The position numbers were made by a program, and so were the translations under genes. Positions 35,051-43,692 of a DNA stretch of 64,000 bases are shown here, one piece after another. The notes under the pieces were generated by a model. It was given only the letters and a program-made list of their open reading frames with translations. It did no database searches and had not been told where the DNA came from. The stretch's first letter is position 1, and the number at the start of each line of letters is the position of its first letter. This stretch comes from Candidatus Cloacimonetes bacterium HGW-Cloacimonetes-2 (GTDB lineage Bacteria > Cloacimonadota > Cloacimonadia > Cloacimonadales > Cloacimonadaceae), in the NCBI GenBank assembly GCA_002842035.1, contig PHBP01000001.1, forward strand, positions 295,198 to 359,197, given 5' to 3'.

Positions 35051-35732
35051 TTGCAAGCTCCAAAAAGTGGATTGGAGGGTAATCCTTTTCCGGTGTGGGG
35101 ATATACACTTCTTCGCCTTGATCCGAGATGTAGGAAAAAAGCTCAAGTTCACCTAGTGATTCATTTTGGATCATGCTATGAAATGTAAAATCCCTTCTTT
35201 TGATCAGGCTGCCATTGATGGGAGACCATTCTGCAAACACAATGTAGCCCGGACGCTCACCCACGGTCATCAGCGATAGAGCGTCACCCCATACGATGTT
35301 GCATGAAAGGATATAATCGACGGACTCGATACAAGCGGCTTTGCAATCTTCAGCATATAATGCCTTGTAGTATTCATCCAGGAATATTGCCGCCAATCGC
35401 TGCCTGCATTCCTGAACATTGTCTTCCTGGACGTCGATGCCGTAGATGGATGATACAGCTATCACAGCGTTTCGTTCAAATTCAAACTGGGATTTGCGAT
35501 AGCGTCTTTTTACCACATCCAGCTTGCGTCTGAGGATTTCTGAAAGGAAGTTGCCGGTACCGCAGGCTGGCTCCAGAAAACGGGATTCGATGCGCTCTGT
35601 TTCCTGTTTCACAAGGTCGAGCATGTCATTTACTTCTCTCTTGGATGTAAATACTTCGCCATGATCCGCTACTCGCTTTCGAGACTTTACTTGTGATATA
35701 TTTGGAGTTATTTGTTCGTTATTACTTCCCAC
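35040..35732 (-). CDS. Companion methyltransferase-like subunit lacking the NPPY motif
   Basis: 230 residues, GTG start overlapping the upstream gene by 11 bases. SAM-binding motif I is strong (RFLEPACGTGNFL, 51-63), followed by SIYGIDVQEDNVQECR, but no (N/D)PPY catalytic motif exists. The end (GYIVFAEWSPINGSLIKRRD) matches, from memory, a conserved companion protein in this R-M type rather than a truncated enzyme. The 3' end overlaps the full methyltransferase gene by 11 bases (ATGCTTACTGA), so the two products are probably made together and may form one complex. Confidence 0.7.
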   Translation of the reverse strand: MGSNNEQITPNISQVKSRKRVADHGEVFTSKREVNDMLDLVKQETERIESRFLEPACGTGNFLSEILRRKLDVVKRRYRKSQFEFERNAVIAVSSIYGIDVQEDNVQECRQRLAAIFLDEYYKALYAEDCKAACIESVDYILSCNIVWGDALSLMTVGERPGYIVFAEWSPINGSLIKRRDFTFHSMIQNESLGELELFSYISDQGEEVYIPTPEKDYPPIHFLELANAY

Positions 35733-36834
35733 AAGCTACCCCTTTGGCTGTATGCGAGAAGCCAACTGTTAGGTCTTTAACTGGATCAAAGCCTGCAGCT
35801 TGCATTGCTTTTCTTGAGTGTCTTACCATGTCTGATGCGCCCAAATTACTTTCGGTAAAGTACCCATCATCAAGAGTTAATGCAGCTCTAAACTCCGTTT
35901 TATCTTTAGAATATCTGAATGATCCGGATATTTGAAAACTGGGCTTGTGCTTGATGATATAGTTGTAAACTGCTCGTTTCACTTCATGCCAATGTCGAGT
36001 TTCAATCTTTTCTTTTCCACATAAGATAATGTGATGTACTTTAGTGAAGCGGTAGTCTTTGAGTGGCTCAGTATGAATCGCAGGATCATCGTCTTTAGTA
36101 CCATTGCCCAGATTAGAGTGTTTTATGCCGGACTGTTTTCTATCCCAAAGGCGTTCTATATCAGCTATTTCTATATCCAGCTTATGGTTCTTCTTTATAA
36201 GCTGCTGTGCAAATAGATAAGGGGAGAGGTCTGTCTTCTCGTGCATATTGATCGCTTCAGCTTTCACGCTGCCGATCAGCTTAATGCGAACCAGTTCATT
36301 ACGCATGTCTTCTGCTGTATTGAGTGCTTTTTTGCGGTAGTTTTCCTTCTTCAGGATCATCTCAAAGGTTAGCGCTACATCATCGGGATCATCTTCCAGG
36401 ATATTGAGTTCATTGAAGAGTTTGTCTTCAAATTCACCTCCGGCAGAGGGAAGGTAGAATCGCCACTTGATCCCATCGGTAAGGATGCTGATAGCAGATT
36501 TGTGATAGGCATTGTAAAGGTGAAGCTGAGTCTCTCCGGCTATGAGGTCAGAATCCAGCTTTCCTGGGGTCTTTACTTCGATAAAGACTTCTGCTCCCTC
36601 TGAGGTCTTCTCCGGAATGAACAGTGCTACATCCACGCGACCTGTTACGTCCTTGGTGATATTCTGTTGGGGTAAACGCTTTACCCTATACTCTGTGTAA
36701 AACTCTTCAGGATTCCAGATGTTCCATCCAAGGGCTTGGCATAGCCTGCCTACCAGAGAAAAGCGAACATGCTGTTCGTCCTTAAATGTTCCGTCTTTCA
36801 GTAAAATACAAATATCTTCAACAATCTGTTTCAT
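35722..36834 (-). CDS. HsdR N-terminal-type PD-(D/E)xK restriction nuclease
   Basis: 370 residues from the ATG at 36834, with GAGG 5 bases upstream; an in-frame ATG at 36912 has no clear site. Residues about 10-140 match the HsdR-N fold: FSLVGRLCQALGW, D68 in GRVDVALF and E86-x-K88 in FIEVKTPGK, the PD-(D/E)xK catalytic set. A helical central part and a C-terminal domain (about 260-370) follow. There is no helicase domain. It is the first gene of the 8-gene minus-strand run and could supply nuclease activity to the R-M module. Confidence 0.75.
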   Translation of the reverse strand: MKQIVEDICILLKDGTFKDEQHVRFSLVGRLCQALGWNIWNPEEFYTEYRVKRLPQQNITKDVTGRVDVALFIPEKTSEGAEVFIEVKTPGKLDSDLIAGETQLHLYNAYHKSAISILTDGIKWRFYLPSAGGEFEDKLFNELNILEDDPDDVALTFEMILKKENYRKKALNTAEDMRNELVRIKLIGSVKAEAINMHEKTDLSPYLFAQQLIKKNHKLDIEIADIERLWDRKQSGIKHSNLGNGTKDDDPAIHTEPLKDYRFTKVHHIILCGKEKIETRHWHEVKRAVYNYIIKHKPSFQISGSFRYSKDKTEFRAALTLDDGYFTESNLGASDMVRHSRKAMQAAGFDPVKDLTVGFSHTAKGVACGK

Positions 36835-36960
36835 TGATGCCTCACAGCCAGATTTGTGTTTTCCACAAGGAATTGTAAAGATGATATCTGTCAACCCTAA
36901 AATCTGTCGCATCCTTATGCATCCTTATTTGTAAGAATACCGGGGGCTGCTTTCATTGCG

Positions 36961-36977
36961 CTGGATCGATGATCCAG
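36961..36977. repeat. Short inverted repeat between defence island and lysozyme remnant
   Basis: CTGGATC (36961-36967) and GATCCAG (36971-36977) form a 7-bp perfect hairpin with a 3-base loop. It lies just upstream of the AAGGAG site of the lysozyme remnant and beside the defence-operon promoter region. Possibly a phage-gene terminator or part of the junction; no evidence for a specific role. Confidence 0.35.
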
Positions 36978-36995
36978 TAAGTTCAAGGAGCATAA

Positions 36996-37489
36996 ATGGA
37001 AGCGAAACTGATGGATAGAATCAAAGAGCAGCTTGTCAGACATGAAGGTCTGAGGCTGAAGCCATACCGCTGCACGGCAGGCAAACTGACAATTGGTATC
37101 GGTCGCAATCTTGATGATAGTGGGATATCCCAATCCGAAGCCCATATCATGCTGATCAATGACATCATGAACTGCGAGAAGCAGCTTCAGGCAAAGATAC
37201 CGGATATCTACGATGGTCTTGATGAAGTCCGTAAGTCTGTGCTGTTGAATATGTGCATAAGCATCCCACAAAGCTGCAAGTGGATAGTATCGGACTTCGT
37301 CCGTGCGCTCCTTTGCGGGAACCCTGCTACCTCGGTATCAATGGCCTGCTTAGCTTCAAGAACACTCTGGCTTTTGTGAAAGCCGGAGACTGGGAGCGTG
37401 CTGCCAATAACATGCTGGCCTCCAAGTGGGCGAAGCAAGTGGGAATGAGAGCAATAGAGCTTTCCGAGATGATGAGGAAGGGCAAGTGA
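36996..37489 (+). pseudogene. Phage lysozyme (T4-type, GH24), interrupted
   Basis: A good start (AAGGAG, 5 bases before the ATG) leads into a GH24 N-terminus with catalytic Glu in RHEGLRLKPYRC and the GIGRNLDDSGIS segment. The match stops at LLNMC (about 37256). The family sequence resumes in another frame with LGINGLLSFKNTLAFVKAGDWERAA from about 37331 to the TGA at 37487-37489. About 71 bases between two TGC trinucleotides (37254 and 37325) have no family counterpart and shift the frame, so the endolysin is probably inactive. Confidence 0.8.
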
Positions 37490-37746
37490 TCCCCATTCCA
37501 GTCGAGACCGATGCCATGCTCGCCATCCTCAACCTGCCCAAGGAGATGTCCAATAATGGCATCTTCAAGGAGCATCAGGGACTGGTGCTGGAGACGATCC
37601 ACTCACTGGTTCTGCAGGATCATTACGATCGGGCAACTCACGATGACCTGCCGGAAGAAGAGCCTTTCCTGATCTCTTTTCGCCACACCCTAAATCCTTT
37701 GCAAGCAAAGTCTCCAGGGAACCCGTTTTTGGGTTCTGTTTCCTGA
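37486..37746 (+). CDS. Small phage-type protein, unknown function
   Basis: 86 residues from a GTG that overlaps the lysozyme stop (GTGA), with a GAGGAAGGG-type site upstream. Sequence is helix-prone in the middle (EMSNNGIFKEHQGLVLETIH) and acidic. The last ~20 residues (HTLNPLQAKSPGNPF) look less protein-like and may result from decay. The stop overlaps the next ATG (TGATG), the usual phage gene packing. No family recognised. Confidence 0.45.
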   Translation: MIPIPVETDAMLAILNLPKEMSNNGIFKEHQGLVLETIHSLVLQDHYDRATHDDLPEEEPFLISFRHTLNPLQAKSPGNPFLGSVS

Positions 37747-38058
37747 TGCTGCACAGCACTTGTGAATTTCTCAATTTGAAGACCCTGGGCGAGGGAATAG
37801 TCAAGACCGTAGGTTTAGACCAATCTGCCACCGAATTGCTCACAGGAAGCGAAATAGACTCCTTCAAAGCCAACCTTGAGCTGAGAGCACTGACAGGGCT
37901 TCGAGACTATCTCAATCAGCAGGGTCAGAATCGCCTGGGTCGAACGTAAACACCTGTCTTGGACTGATAAAGAGACAGGTAAAGCTCTGACCGTAGCCGA
38001 GATCGCTTATCTCATCCGGGGCAAGATCAGATCACTCTCTTATAAACAAAAGTCTTGA
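37746..38058 (+). pseudogene. Small phage protein gene with probable frameshift
   Basis: The first frame (37746-37949) encodes MLHSTCEFLNLKTLGEG... to GLRDYLNQQGQN and stops. From about 37915 another frame, open from a nearby stop to the TGA at 38056-38058, reads SRVRIAWVERKHLSWTDKET and then VAEIAYLIRGKIRSLSYKQ, which is strongly protein-like but has no start of its own. A single-base indel near 37905-37925 would join them into a protein of about 103 residues. Family unknown. Confidence 0.4.
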
Positions 38059-38232
38059 CAGCAGGGGCGTTCACCTAAGACTGGCGTTGTGGTTATCGGA
38101 AACCACATTTGGAGTGCGTATATGTGTACGGGTGCAGTGATTTAATCCCCCTCCGGAGCGAGAGCTCCATATATCCATTTGGGGATTGTTGCGCCAAAAT
38201 TTCGGAATCTATGGAGATATTGGAGGATTACT

Positions 38233-38442
38233 ATGAAGCCGAAAAAATGCCCGAAATGTAAGTCTGACCAGGTCGTACCTATCCTATACGGCCTTGTCAA
38301 AGATCATGATACCTGGGAGCAGAGTAAACGAGGAGAGCTAATTCTGGGAGGAGTCAAGGTAGGTCCGCATCTGCCGACTCACTACTGCAAAGCCTGCCAT
38401 CACAAGTTTCTGGATAAGGAGGCTGCCAAAGGGCGATTTTGA
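38233..38442 (+). CDS. Small zinc-ribbon protein
   Basis: 69 residues. The ATG at 38233 has GGAGG 6 bases upstream. Two Cys pairs, CPKC near the N-terminus and CKAC near the C-terminus, suggest one zinc ribbon; between them lies KRGELILGGVKVG. Found in many bacteria as an uncharacterised small zinc-ribbon protein. The spacer 38059-38232 holds no gene. It follows the prophage remnant and may mark the return to host genes. Confidence 0.65.
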   Translation: MKPKKCPKCKSDQVVPILYGLVKDHDTWEQSKRGELILGGVKVGPHLPTHYCKACHHKFLDKEAAKGRF

Positions 38443-38521
38443 TACGAAGAGGGATTTAGAGCTTGACTGAGTCTGCTTTCCGGATTAGAATAAGTATATC
38501 AAATCAATAGGAGATAGACTA

Positions 38522-39595
38522 ATGAATAGATTGTTCCGTTCGGATTTGTCGGATAAACTGCCTGCCATCATCAGCGTGCCACAACGCAAGCGGATGATGT
38601 GTCTGAATGAAAGCTGCCTCGATCCCTATCAGGCTATTAAAGACCAGTTCTTGCACAGAATGGAAGATATACGCTTAAATCGTTATCTCTCGCCAATCAC
38701 GCAGGATCTGAACGATAAGCTGGCTCAATACGCCGGATGCGGGATCAGCCCAAAGCAAGTGATCTGGGGCAATGGCGCAGATGACGTGCTCTATCATATC
38801 TTCCTCTCGGTAAGGGAGAATGCTGAATCCTTTGCTGTGAGCCTGGCACCTTCGTACTTTGACTACAAGACCTTTTGCGATGCTGTGGGCTTGGGGATCA
38901 AATTCCAAGACCTGGAAGAAGACTTTAGCTTTGATACTGCCAAGTACATCGAGAAAGCCAAGGATCCCAATTGTAAGCTGGCTATATTATGCAATCCTAA
39001 CAACCCGACGGGAAATCTATACAGCAAAGAGCAACTCCGCACTATCGTCGATGCCCTGCCGGAAAAGCTGGTCTTGATCGACGAGACTTATTACGAATTC
39101 TCCGATACCAGCTTTCTGGGTGAGTTGGATCAGCATCCCAATCTGATTCTTACCCGCAGCTTTTCAAAAGCTTTCTCGGGAGCAGGCCTGCGCTTTGGCT
39201 ATGCCCTGTCTTCCGAAGAAAACATCTATGAACTCAGCAAGGTGTTTCAGACCTTTCATACCAGCATCCTGAATCAGGCTTTTGCACTTACCATTCTGGA
39301 AAATGTACCGCTCTTTTGCGCCCAAGTGCTAAAAACCATCGATATGCGGACAGAGATGTATGAAAAGCTGAAAGCTATCCCGGGAATGCGAGTGCACCCA
39401 TCTCATACGAACTTCCTGACCTTCACAATCGGAGAGCGATCCCACGAGCTCTTTGAATATCTCAAAGATAATGAGATTGCGCTACGCGATGTCGGGGCTC
39501 ATCCGAGGCTAAAGAGCTGCCTCAGAGCTACCCTGAGCTGCGAAGAAGACAACGATGCCCTCTACAAAGCCATCCTGGCTTTCCTAAAGCTCTGA
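38522..39595 (+). CDS. hisC: Histidinol-phosphate aminotransferase-like class II aminotransferase
   Basis: 357 residues. PLP fold type I: CNPNNPTG (157-164), D187 in LIDETYYEF (pyridine-N contact), and SFSKAFSGAGLRFGY with the Schiff-base Lys216. The C-terminal RATLS contains the carboxylate-binding Arg region. Size and motifs fit HisC, which transfers the amino group between glutamate and imidazole-acetol phosphate, but no other histidine gene is nearby. Related enzymes with other substrates (aromatic or phosphono amino acids, CobD-like) cannot be excluded. AGGAG lies 8 bases before the ATG. Confidence 0.8.
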   Translation: MNRLFRSDLSDKLPAIISVPQRKRMMCLNESCLDPYQAIKDQFLHRMEDIRLNRYLSPITQDLNDKLAQYAGCGISPKQVIWGNGADDVLYHIFLSVRENAESFAVSLAPSYFDYKTFCDAVGLGIKFQDLEEDFSFDTAKYIEKAKDPNCKLAILCNPNNPTGNLYSKEQLRTIVDALPEKLVLIDETYYEFSDTSFLGELDQHPNLILTRSFSKAFSGAGLRFGYALSSEENIYELSKVFQTFHTSILNQAFALTILENVPLFCAQVLKTIDMRTEMYEKLKAIPGMRVHPSHTNFLTFTIGERSHELFEYLKDNEIALRDVGAHPRLKSCLRATLSCEEDNDALYKAILAFLKL

Positions 39596-39623
39596 AGAAC
39601 CAGTTCATTATTAAACAAACATA

Positions 39624-39655
39624 AAAGGCTGTCCATACGGGCAGCCTTTCATTAT
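39624..39655. terminator. Bidirectional terminator between hisC and the M14 peptidase gene
   Basis: AAAGGCTG (39624-39631) pairs with CAGCCTTT (39642-39649) over a 10-base loop, with A- and T-rich flanks on both sides. It lies between two convergent genes and would serve both. Confidence 0.75.
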
Positions 39656-39669
39656 TGCTTTGGATGAGT

Positions 39670-41964
39670 TTATTTGATCATCACCATCCGGCGGGTAAGG
39701 GTCTGATTGGCTGTCTCAAGGCGATACAGATAGACTCCGCTAGCAACCGGACGACCATTATCATCAGTTCCATTCCATACAACACTGTGCGATCCGGAGT
39801 CTCTGGTATCATCCACCAGAGCCCGTACCAACTGACCACGCAGATTGTAGATACCCAGCTTTACCGGCTGAGCTTGTGCCAGGCTATAGCTAATAGTAGT
39901 GGATGGATTGAAGGGATTGGGATAGTTTGGCATAAGACCTGTCTGGACGATCGGAGCAGTAATATCATGATTTGCCACGGCATTGGAGCCGCCGGTAAGG
40001 ATACGGATATTATCCAGAGTCCAGCCCGGATCGGTAAGATCAACGTGAATTGATTGATCCACCAAGCGGAATCTGAGACGGATGCTTTGTCCGGCGAATG
40101 CCCCCATAGGTACAAATTCACGACGGAAGCTATTCCAAAGACCGGATTTTGTCCAGATTGGCGTCCAGTTCTCACCGTTATCAGTACTGACCTCCACTGT
40201 ACAAGGATCATAATCCCACTCCGTGTAGAGATGCGAATCAAAGCTCAGCATTACATCAGGTCCACCGGGGATGTATATAGGCTCGTTGTAAGTGATATTT
40301 ACATCACAATTCTGCTCGTAAAAACCAAAGCCTTCCCAGCTATCGGTGATGGCTGATCCACTGGCAGAGAGTTCACTCTGGAGTGACCAGGGACCGGTAA
40401 TGGTCCAATCATCCATACCATCTTCCCAATCTTCGTTGACCAAGGCTGTGGCTTGTTCCAGATTGATCACATAGTAGTTGTATCCGGGGTGAAGTGTGAT
40501 GTCACCAATGTAAGGGAAGTATCCATCGGCAAAAATCTCTACCCTGTAAGTACCTTCAAAGCTAAAGTGGTGGAAAGTACCATCACTGATTATGGTATCG
40601 GCATCTTGATCGTAAAAGATTATCTTGGCAGGGATGGGTTGACCGCCACTCTTGATCTCCCCTGCAAAGGCTGCAGAAGGAATAGGTTGCAAAGTGACAT
40701 TGCGGGTAGTCCAGGCATTGTTATTGACCATCACTGAGGCAGTATAGTCTGCATAACCTTCCTTTCGCACTTTTAAAGTGTAAGTGCCGGTAGTCAAAGG
40801 CTTCCAGTATCTACCTGTATCTTCATTACTGAGACGCTTGCGAAACCAGGGAGCATCACGTTCTACAATGATTATCTGAGCTTCCAAAGGATTACCGTCC
40901 GGATCGGTGATCTTACCCGTAAGCATAGAGTTTGATGGTGAACTTGGGCTGAACATCAAGCTGCGGTTCAAGAGCCACCTCACGCCATTGGAGCAGCGAT
41001 TGATCGTATCAACCATCAGCAAAGAATCCGGCTGGATATTGCGAGTACCGCATTCAATCAACATCTGGACAGTGCCCCACTGCTGATACATCCAGTCGTG
41101 CGTGGCACCCTTACGGCTCAGATTGGGCGATGCCTGATAAGTACCACCTCCGGCTTCAGTATTGATCTGGCTGGCTATACCTGTTCCGATTGAGGCAAAG
41201 AACGCCAGATCCGGAGAGGGACGCACGTCTTTCCAATTAAAAGGATAATACAGCTTTTCAGAGAGATTACCCGTCCTGGAAGAGTGCCAGACTATGGAAT
41301 AGACAAACTTCTGCTCATTGCTGAGTTGCTCCAAGGCTTGGCTTTCGGATTCGGACATCGGAGCGGGTCCCCTGTAATAGTCAAATACTTCAAGGCTGCC
41401 CGGTTGCAGGAGAGTGTCTCCGTGTGCCCAGTTGAAGCTCATATTGCGGTTTATATCCACTCCATCTATATCATATCCTACAAGAGGACTAAAGTCGAAA
41501 ATACCATTGAGATTGTTGTCCCGCTTGTTCTTACGATAGGATGTGTCCATATTGGAGGTCACAACGTTGTGTCCTTCCGGGGTAAAGGTCGGCACAAACC
41601 ACATATCAAGCTGTTGAATCCACTGGGAATAAGGCGAGACCTGGCTGTTGCTAAGGATCTCCAGGATATTGGCCATCGTGATCTGTACTCCCAAGACCTC
41701 TTCGGCGTGCACTTGCCCGATAAAGAGGATTGAGGGTTCGTCTTCCTCGACCTGAGGATTATCTGATATCCTGATCGCTTTGATTGGGATATTCTCCTCT
41801 TGAGAATGGCCTATAGTATAGACTTTGCAGAGATTGGGATACTGAGTCTCATATTGACTGAGCATCGTCTGAATCTGGTCATAAGTGTAGTAACAGGTTG
41901 GCAGGTTTTGCGCCATCAGCCAGCCGGCACTTACCAATAGCATTATTAAAAGTATGTTTCTCAT
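39670..41964 (-). CDS. Secreted M14 zinc carboxypeptidase with C-terminal sorting domain
   Basis: 764 residues. Signal peptide (1-18). M14 catalytic domain (about 25-335): zinc ligands H86 and E89 (VHAEE) and H227 (IVWHSS), substrate-binding NRN (172-174) and catalytic E304 (MLIECG). A carboxypeptidase-regulatory-like beta domain (about 350-420) and another (about 430-500) follow, then a jelly-roll-like region (about 505-660). The FlgD-like sorting domain (about 675-764) has YPNPFNPSTT, the GVYLYRL core and the RRMVMIK end. This C-terminus should direct export or surface attachment through a Por-type route. The start overlaps the upstream gene stop by 4 bases. Confidence 0.9.
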   Translation of the reverse strand: MRNILLIMLLVSAGWLMAQNLPTCYYTYDQIQTMLSQYETQYPNLCKVYTIGHSQEENIPIKAIRISDNPQVEEDEPSILFIGQVHAEEVLGVQITMANILEILSNSQVSPYSQWIQQLDMWFVPTFTPEGHNVVTSNMDTSYRKNKRDNNLNGIFDFSPLVGYDIDGVDINRNMSFNWAHGDTLLQPGSLEVFDYYRGPAPMSESESQALEQLSNEQKFVYSIVWHSSRTGNLSEKLYYPFNWKDVRPSPDLAFFASIGTGIASQINTEAGGGTYQASPNLSRKGATHDWMYQQWGTVQMLIECGTRNIQPDSLLMVDTINRCSNGVRWLLNRSLMFSPSSPSNSMLTGKITDPDGNPLEAQIIIVERDAPWFRKRLSNEDTGRYWKPLTTGTYTLKVRKEGYADYTASVMVNNNAWTTRNVTLQPIPSAAFAGEIKSGGQPIPAKIIFYDQDADTIISDGTFHHFSFEGTYRVEIFADGYFPYIGDITLHPGYNYYVINLEQATALVNEDWEDGMDDWTITGPWSLQSELSASGSAITDSWEGFGFYEQNCDVNITYNEPIYIPGGPDVMLSFDSHLYTEWDYDPCTVEVSTDNGENWTPIWTKSGLWNSFRREFVPMGAFAGQSIRLRFRLVDQSIHVDLTDPGWTLDNIRILTGGSNAVANHDITAPIVQTGLMPNYPNPFNPSTTISYSLAQAQPVKLGIYNLRGQLVRALVDDTRDSGSHSVVWNGTDDNGRPVASGVYLYRLETANQTLTRRMVMIK

Positions 41965-43457
41965 CTCTCACCCCCATCAGAAAGTAGTTCTTGCACCCAA
42001 AACCCCAGTATGTCTTCCAATTCTTCGCTGTACCCAGTGTGATCCCATGCCAGATTACCTTCCTGGTCGATCACACAGATATATGGTATGCCATCAAATC
42101 CGTAGCTGCCGGAAAGCTCTCGATCCCCTGCCAGATAAGTCATCGCAAAGTTATTTTCCCTGATATACGCTTTTGCTGCTTCGGGATTGCGTTCCCAGAC
42201 GTTTACGCTGAATACTTGCACACCTGCAGGCATTCTGCTCTTCATCCAGCTATCGATGATCGGCATCGACATCCGGCAAGGGCTGCACCAGGTAGCCCAG
42301 AAATCCAGGATAATAATCTGCCCCCTTAGGGATTCCAAGCTCACCAGATTGCCTTCCATATCAGGTAGATTCCACAGAGGAGCGGGAGTGTTTTTCCGAT
42401 TTGCTATTGCAGCCGCCCTGATCTGAGGCAAAGCTGTCTCATGCTCCAAGCGTGCCCTCTGGACAAGCTCCTGAAAACGCTCTTGAGTAGAAAGCGCACC
42501 CCATCTGCTGCTATCTTCCAAATCTCTCAAACTGATATCGCCCCTTTCAAAGGACGAATTCACCAGCTCAAAAGCCCTGTCATACATAGCTCTGGATATA
42601 TAGATTTCGATCAGGATGCCTTCCATCCTCGCATCTGTCATAATCTGCGGATTATCAGCCAAATACTGATCCAGGATCTGCCAATTCTCGATCTTACGTA
42701 GGGTATCCAGCCGGTAATACTGCAGCATCGCAAGGCTATCCTGAGGCTCAACCTGACGGCTACGCACCATACTGCTCACGAGCTTGGGGAATAGTGTGTC
42801 AAAGACCTGCATATTACCGGAAGTGATGATCAATTCGTTGATTGCCTGGTAATTTGCTTGAATTGCCGAGGGATCGCTCAAACGCATTGCATAAAGTCCT
42901 GCCTGAGCCAGATCGTCTCTATAATACTTGTAGTTCATCAGAGTTACAAGGATATAATCATCGGTGGGAAACTTCTGTAAACCTATCTCCAAGAGCGCCA
43001 TATCGCTATCAATGACCATCGATACATAGTGAGTAAGGCTGGAATCTGCCTCAGCATCGAAGAAATGATTGAGATATGCTCCGCTGAGGCTGCGATAAGC
43101 CCAATAGAACTCCGGCGCTTCGGTAACCAAATCCCGACTTTCAGAGATATAAAGCACAGGATCTTCAAGTGTCCTGGTCCACAGATAGTGCATCTGGGGA
43201 TCTCCCGGAGCTTGCAGATGTCTCTGCCTGAAATACTCGCGGCAAGCCTCGCTATCGAGCTCCATCCAGTAGTTTTGAACCGTACGGAAATCCTCCAACT
43301 GACTCATTTGAGGCAGCATCTCATTGATCACTATCGCTGCTTCGGCGTTGCTCTGAGTATTGCGTATCCTGGCTGTAAAATCATCGCCCAAAGGGCTCGC
43401 TATCAGCAGGATAGGCAGCAAAACAAGCGCCAAGGCTATATATTTCTTTGGAATCAT
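41961..43457 (-). CDS. Exported thioredoxin-domain (TlpA/ResA-like) protein
   Basis: 498 residues. Signal peptide (about 1-21), a long helical, TPR-like region (about 25-330) and a C-terminal TlpA/AhpC-type thioredoxin fold (about 355-495) with the CxxC site C391-C394 (WCSPC) and the cis-proline region GIPYICVID. It would act on disulphides outside the cytoplasm. The gene overlaps the M14 carboxypeptidase gene by 4 bases (ATGA), suggesting that the two exported proteins are made together. A GGAGG-type site precedes the ATG. Confidence 0.85.
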   Translation of the reverse strand: MIPKKYIALALVLLPILLIASPLGDDFTARIRNTQSNAEAAIVINEMLPQMSQLEDFRTVQNYWMELDSEACREYFRQRHLQAPGDPQMHYLWTRTLEDPVLYISESRDLVTEAPEFYWAYRSLSGAYLNHFFDAEADSSLTHYVSMVIDSDMALLEIGLQKFPTDDYILVTLMNYKYYRDDLAQAGLYAMRLSDPSAIQANYQAINELIITSGNMQVFDTLFPKLVSSMVRSRQVEPQDSLAMLQYYRLDTLRKIENWQILDQYLADNPQIMTDARMEGILIEIYISRAMYDRAFELVNSSFERGDISLRDLEDSSRWGALSTQERFQELVQRARLEHETALPQIRAAAIANRKNTPAPLWNLPDMEGNLVSLESLRGQIIILDFWATWCSPCRMSMPIIDSWMKSRMPAGVQVFSVNVWERNPEAAKAYIRENNFAMTYLAGDRELSGSYGFDGIPYICVIDQEGNLAWDHTGYSEELEDILGFWVQELLSDGGER

Positions 43458-43692
43458 TATTCCTCCTGTCTGTACTTCAGTATCTTATGCAAAGTTTATA
43501 CCAAAACAGCCATTTCTATTTTCCGGACTGCACTTTGCCCCACCGTCACCCAGCATAGATTAGTAGTAACACAAGGCTTCATTTTTAATAATACGACCGC
43601 TTGCGGAACAGTTTACTGCATCAAATCAACAAAATCTTCACAGAAAAGGACAGTTTTCTCTTGACCTCATTTGCTGTATCTTCAGCATTGGT

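Noticed and set aside
31000-36834. Complete type I R-M system (HsdR/HsdM/HsdS)
   Set aside because: Although an HsdR-N-type nuclease domain is present, there is no HsdS gene, and the methyltransferase and helicase are of the Eco57I/GIY-YIG type; the module is a different kind.
26262-38520. Integrase gene or attachment-site repeats bounding the prophage remnant
   Set aside because: Both flanks were read for an integrase-like frame and for matching direct repeats or a tRNA; none was recognisable, so no boundary is claimed.
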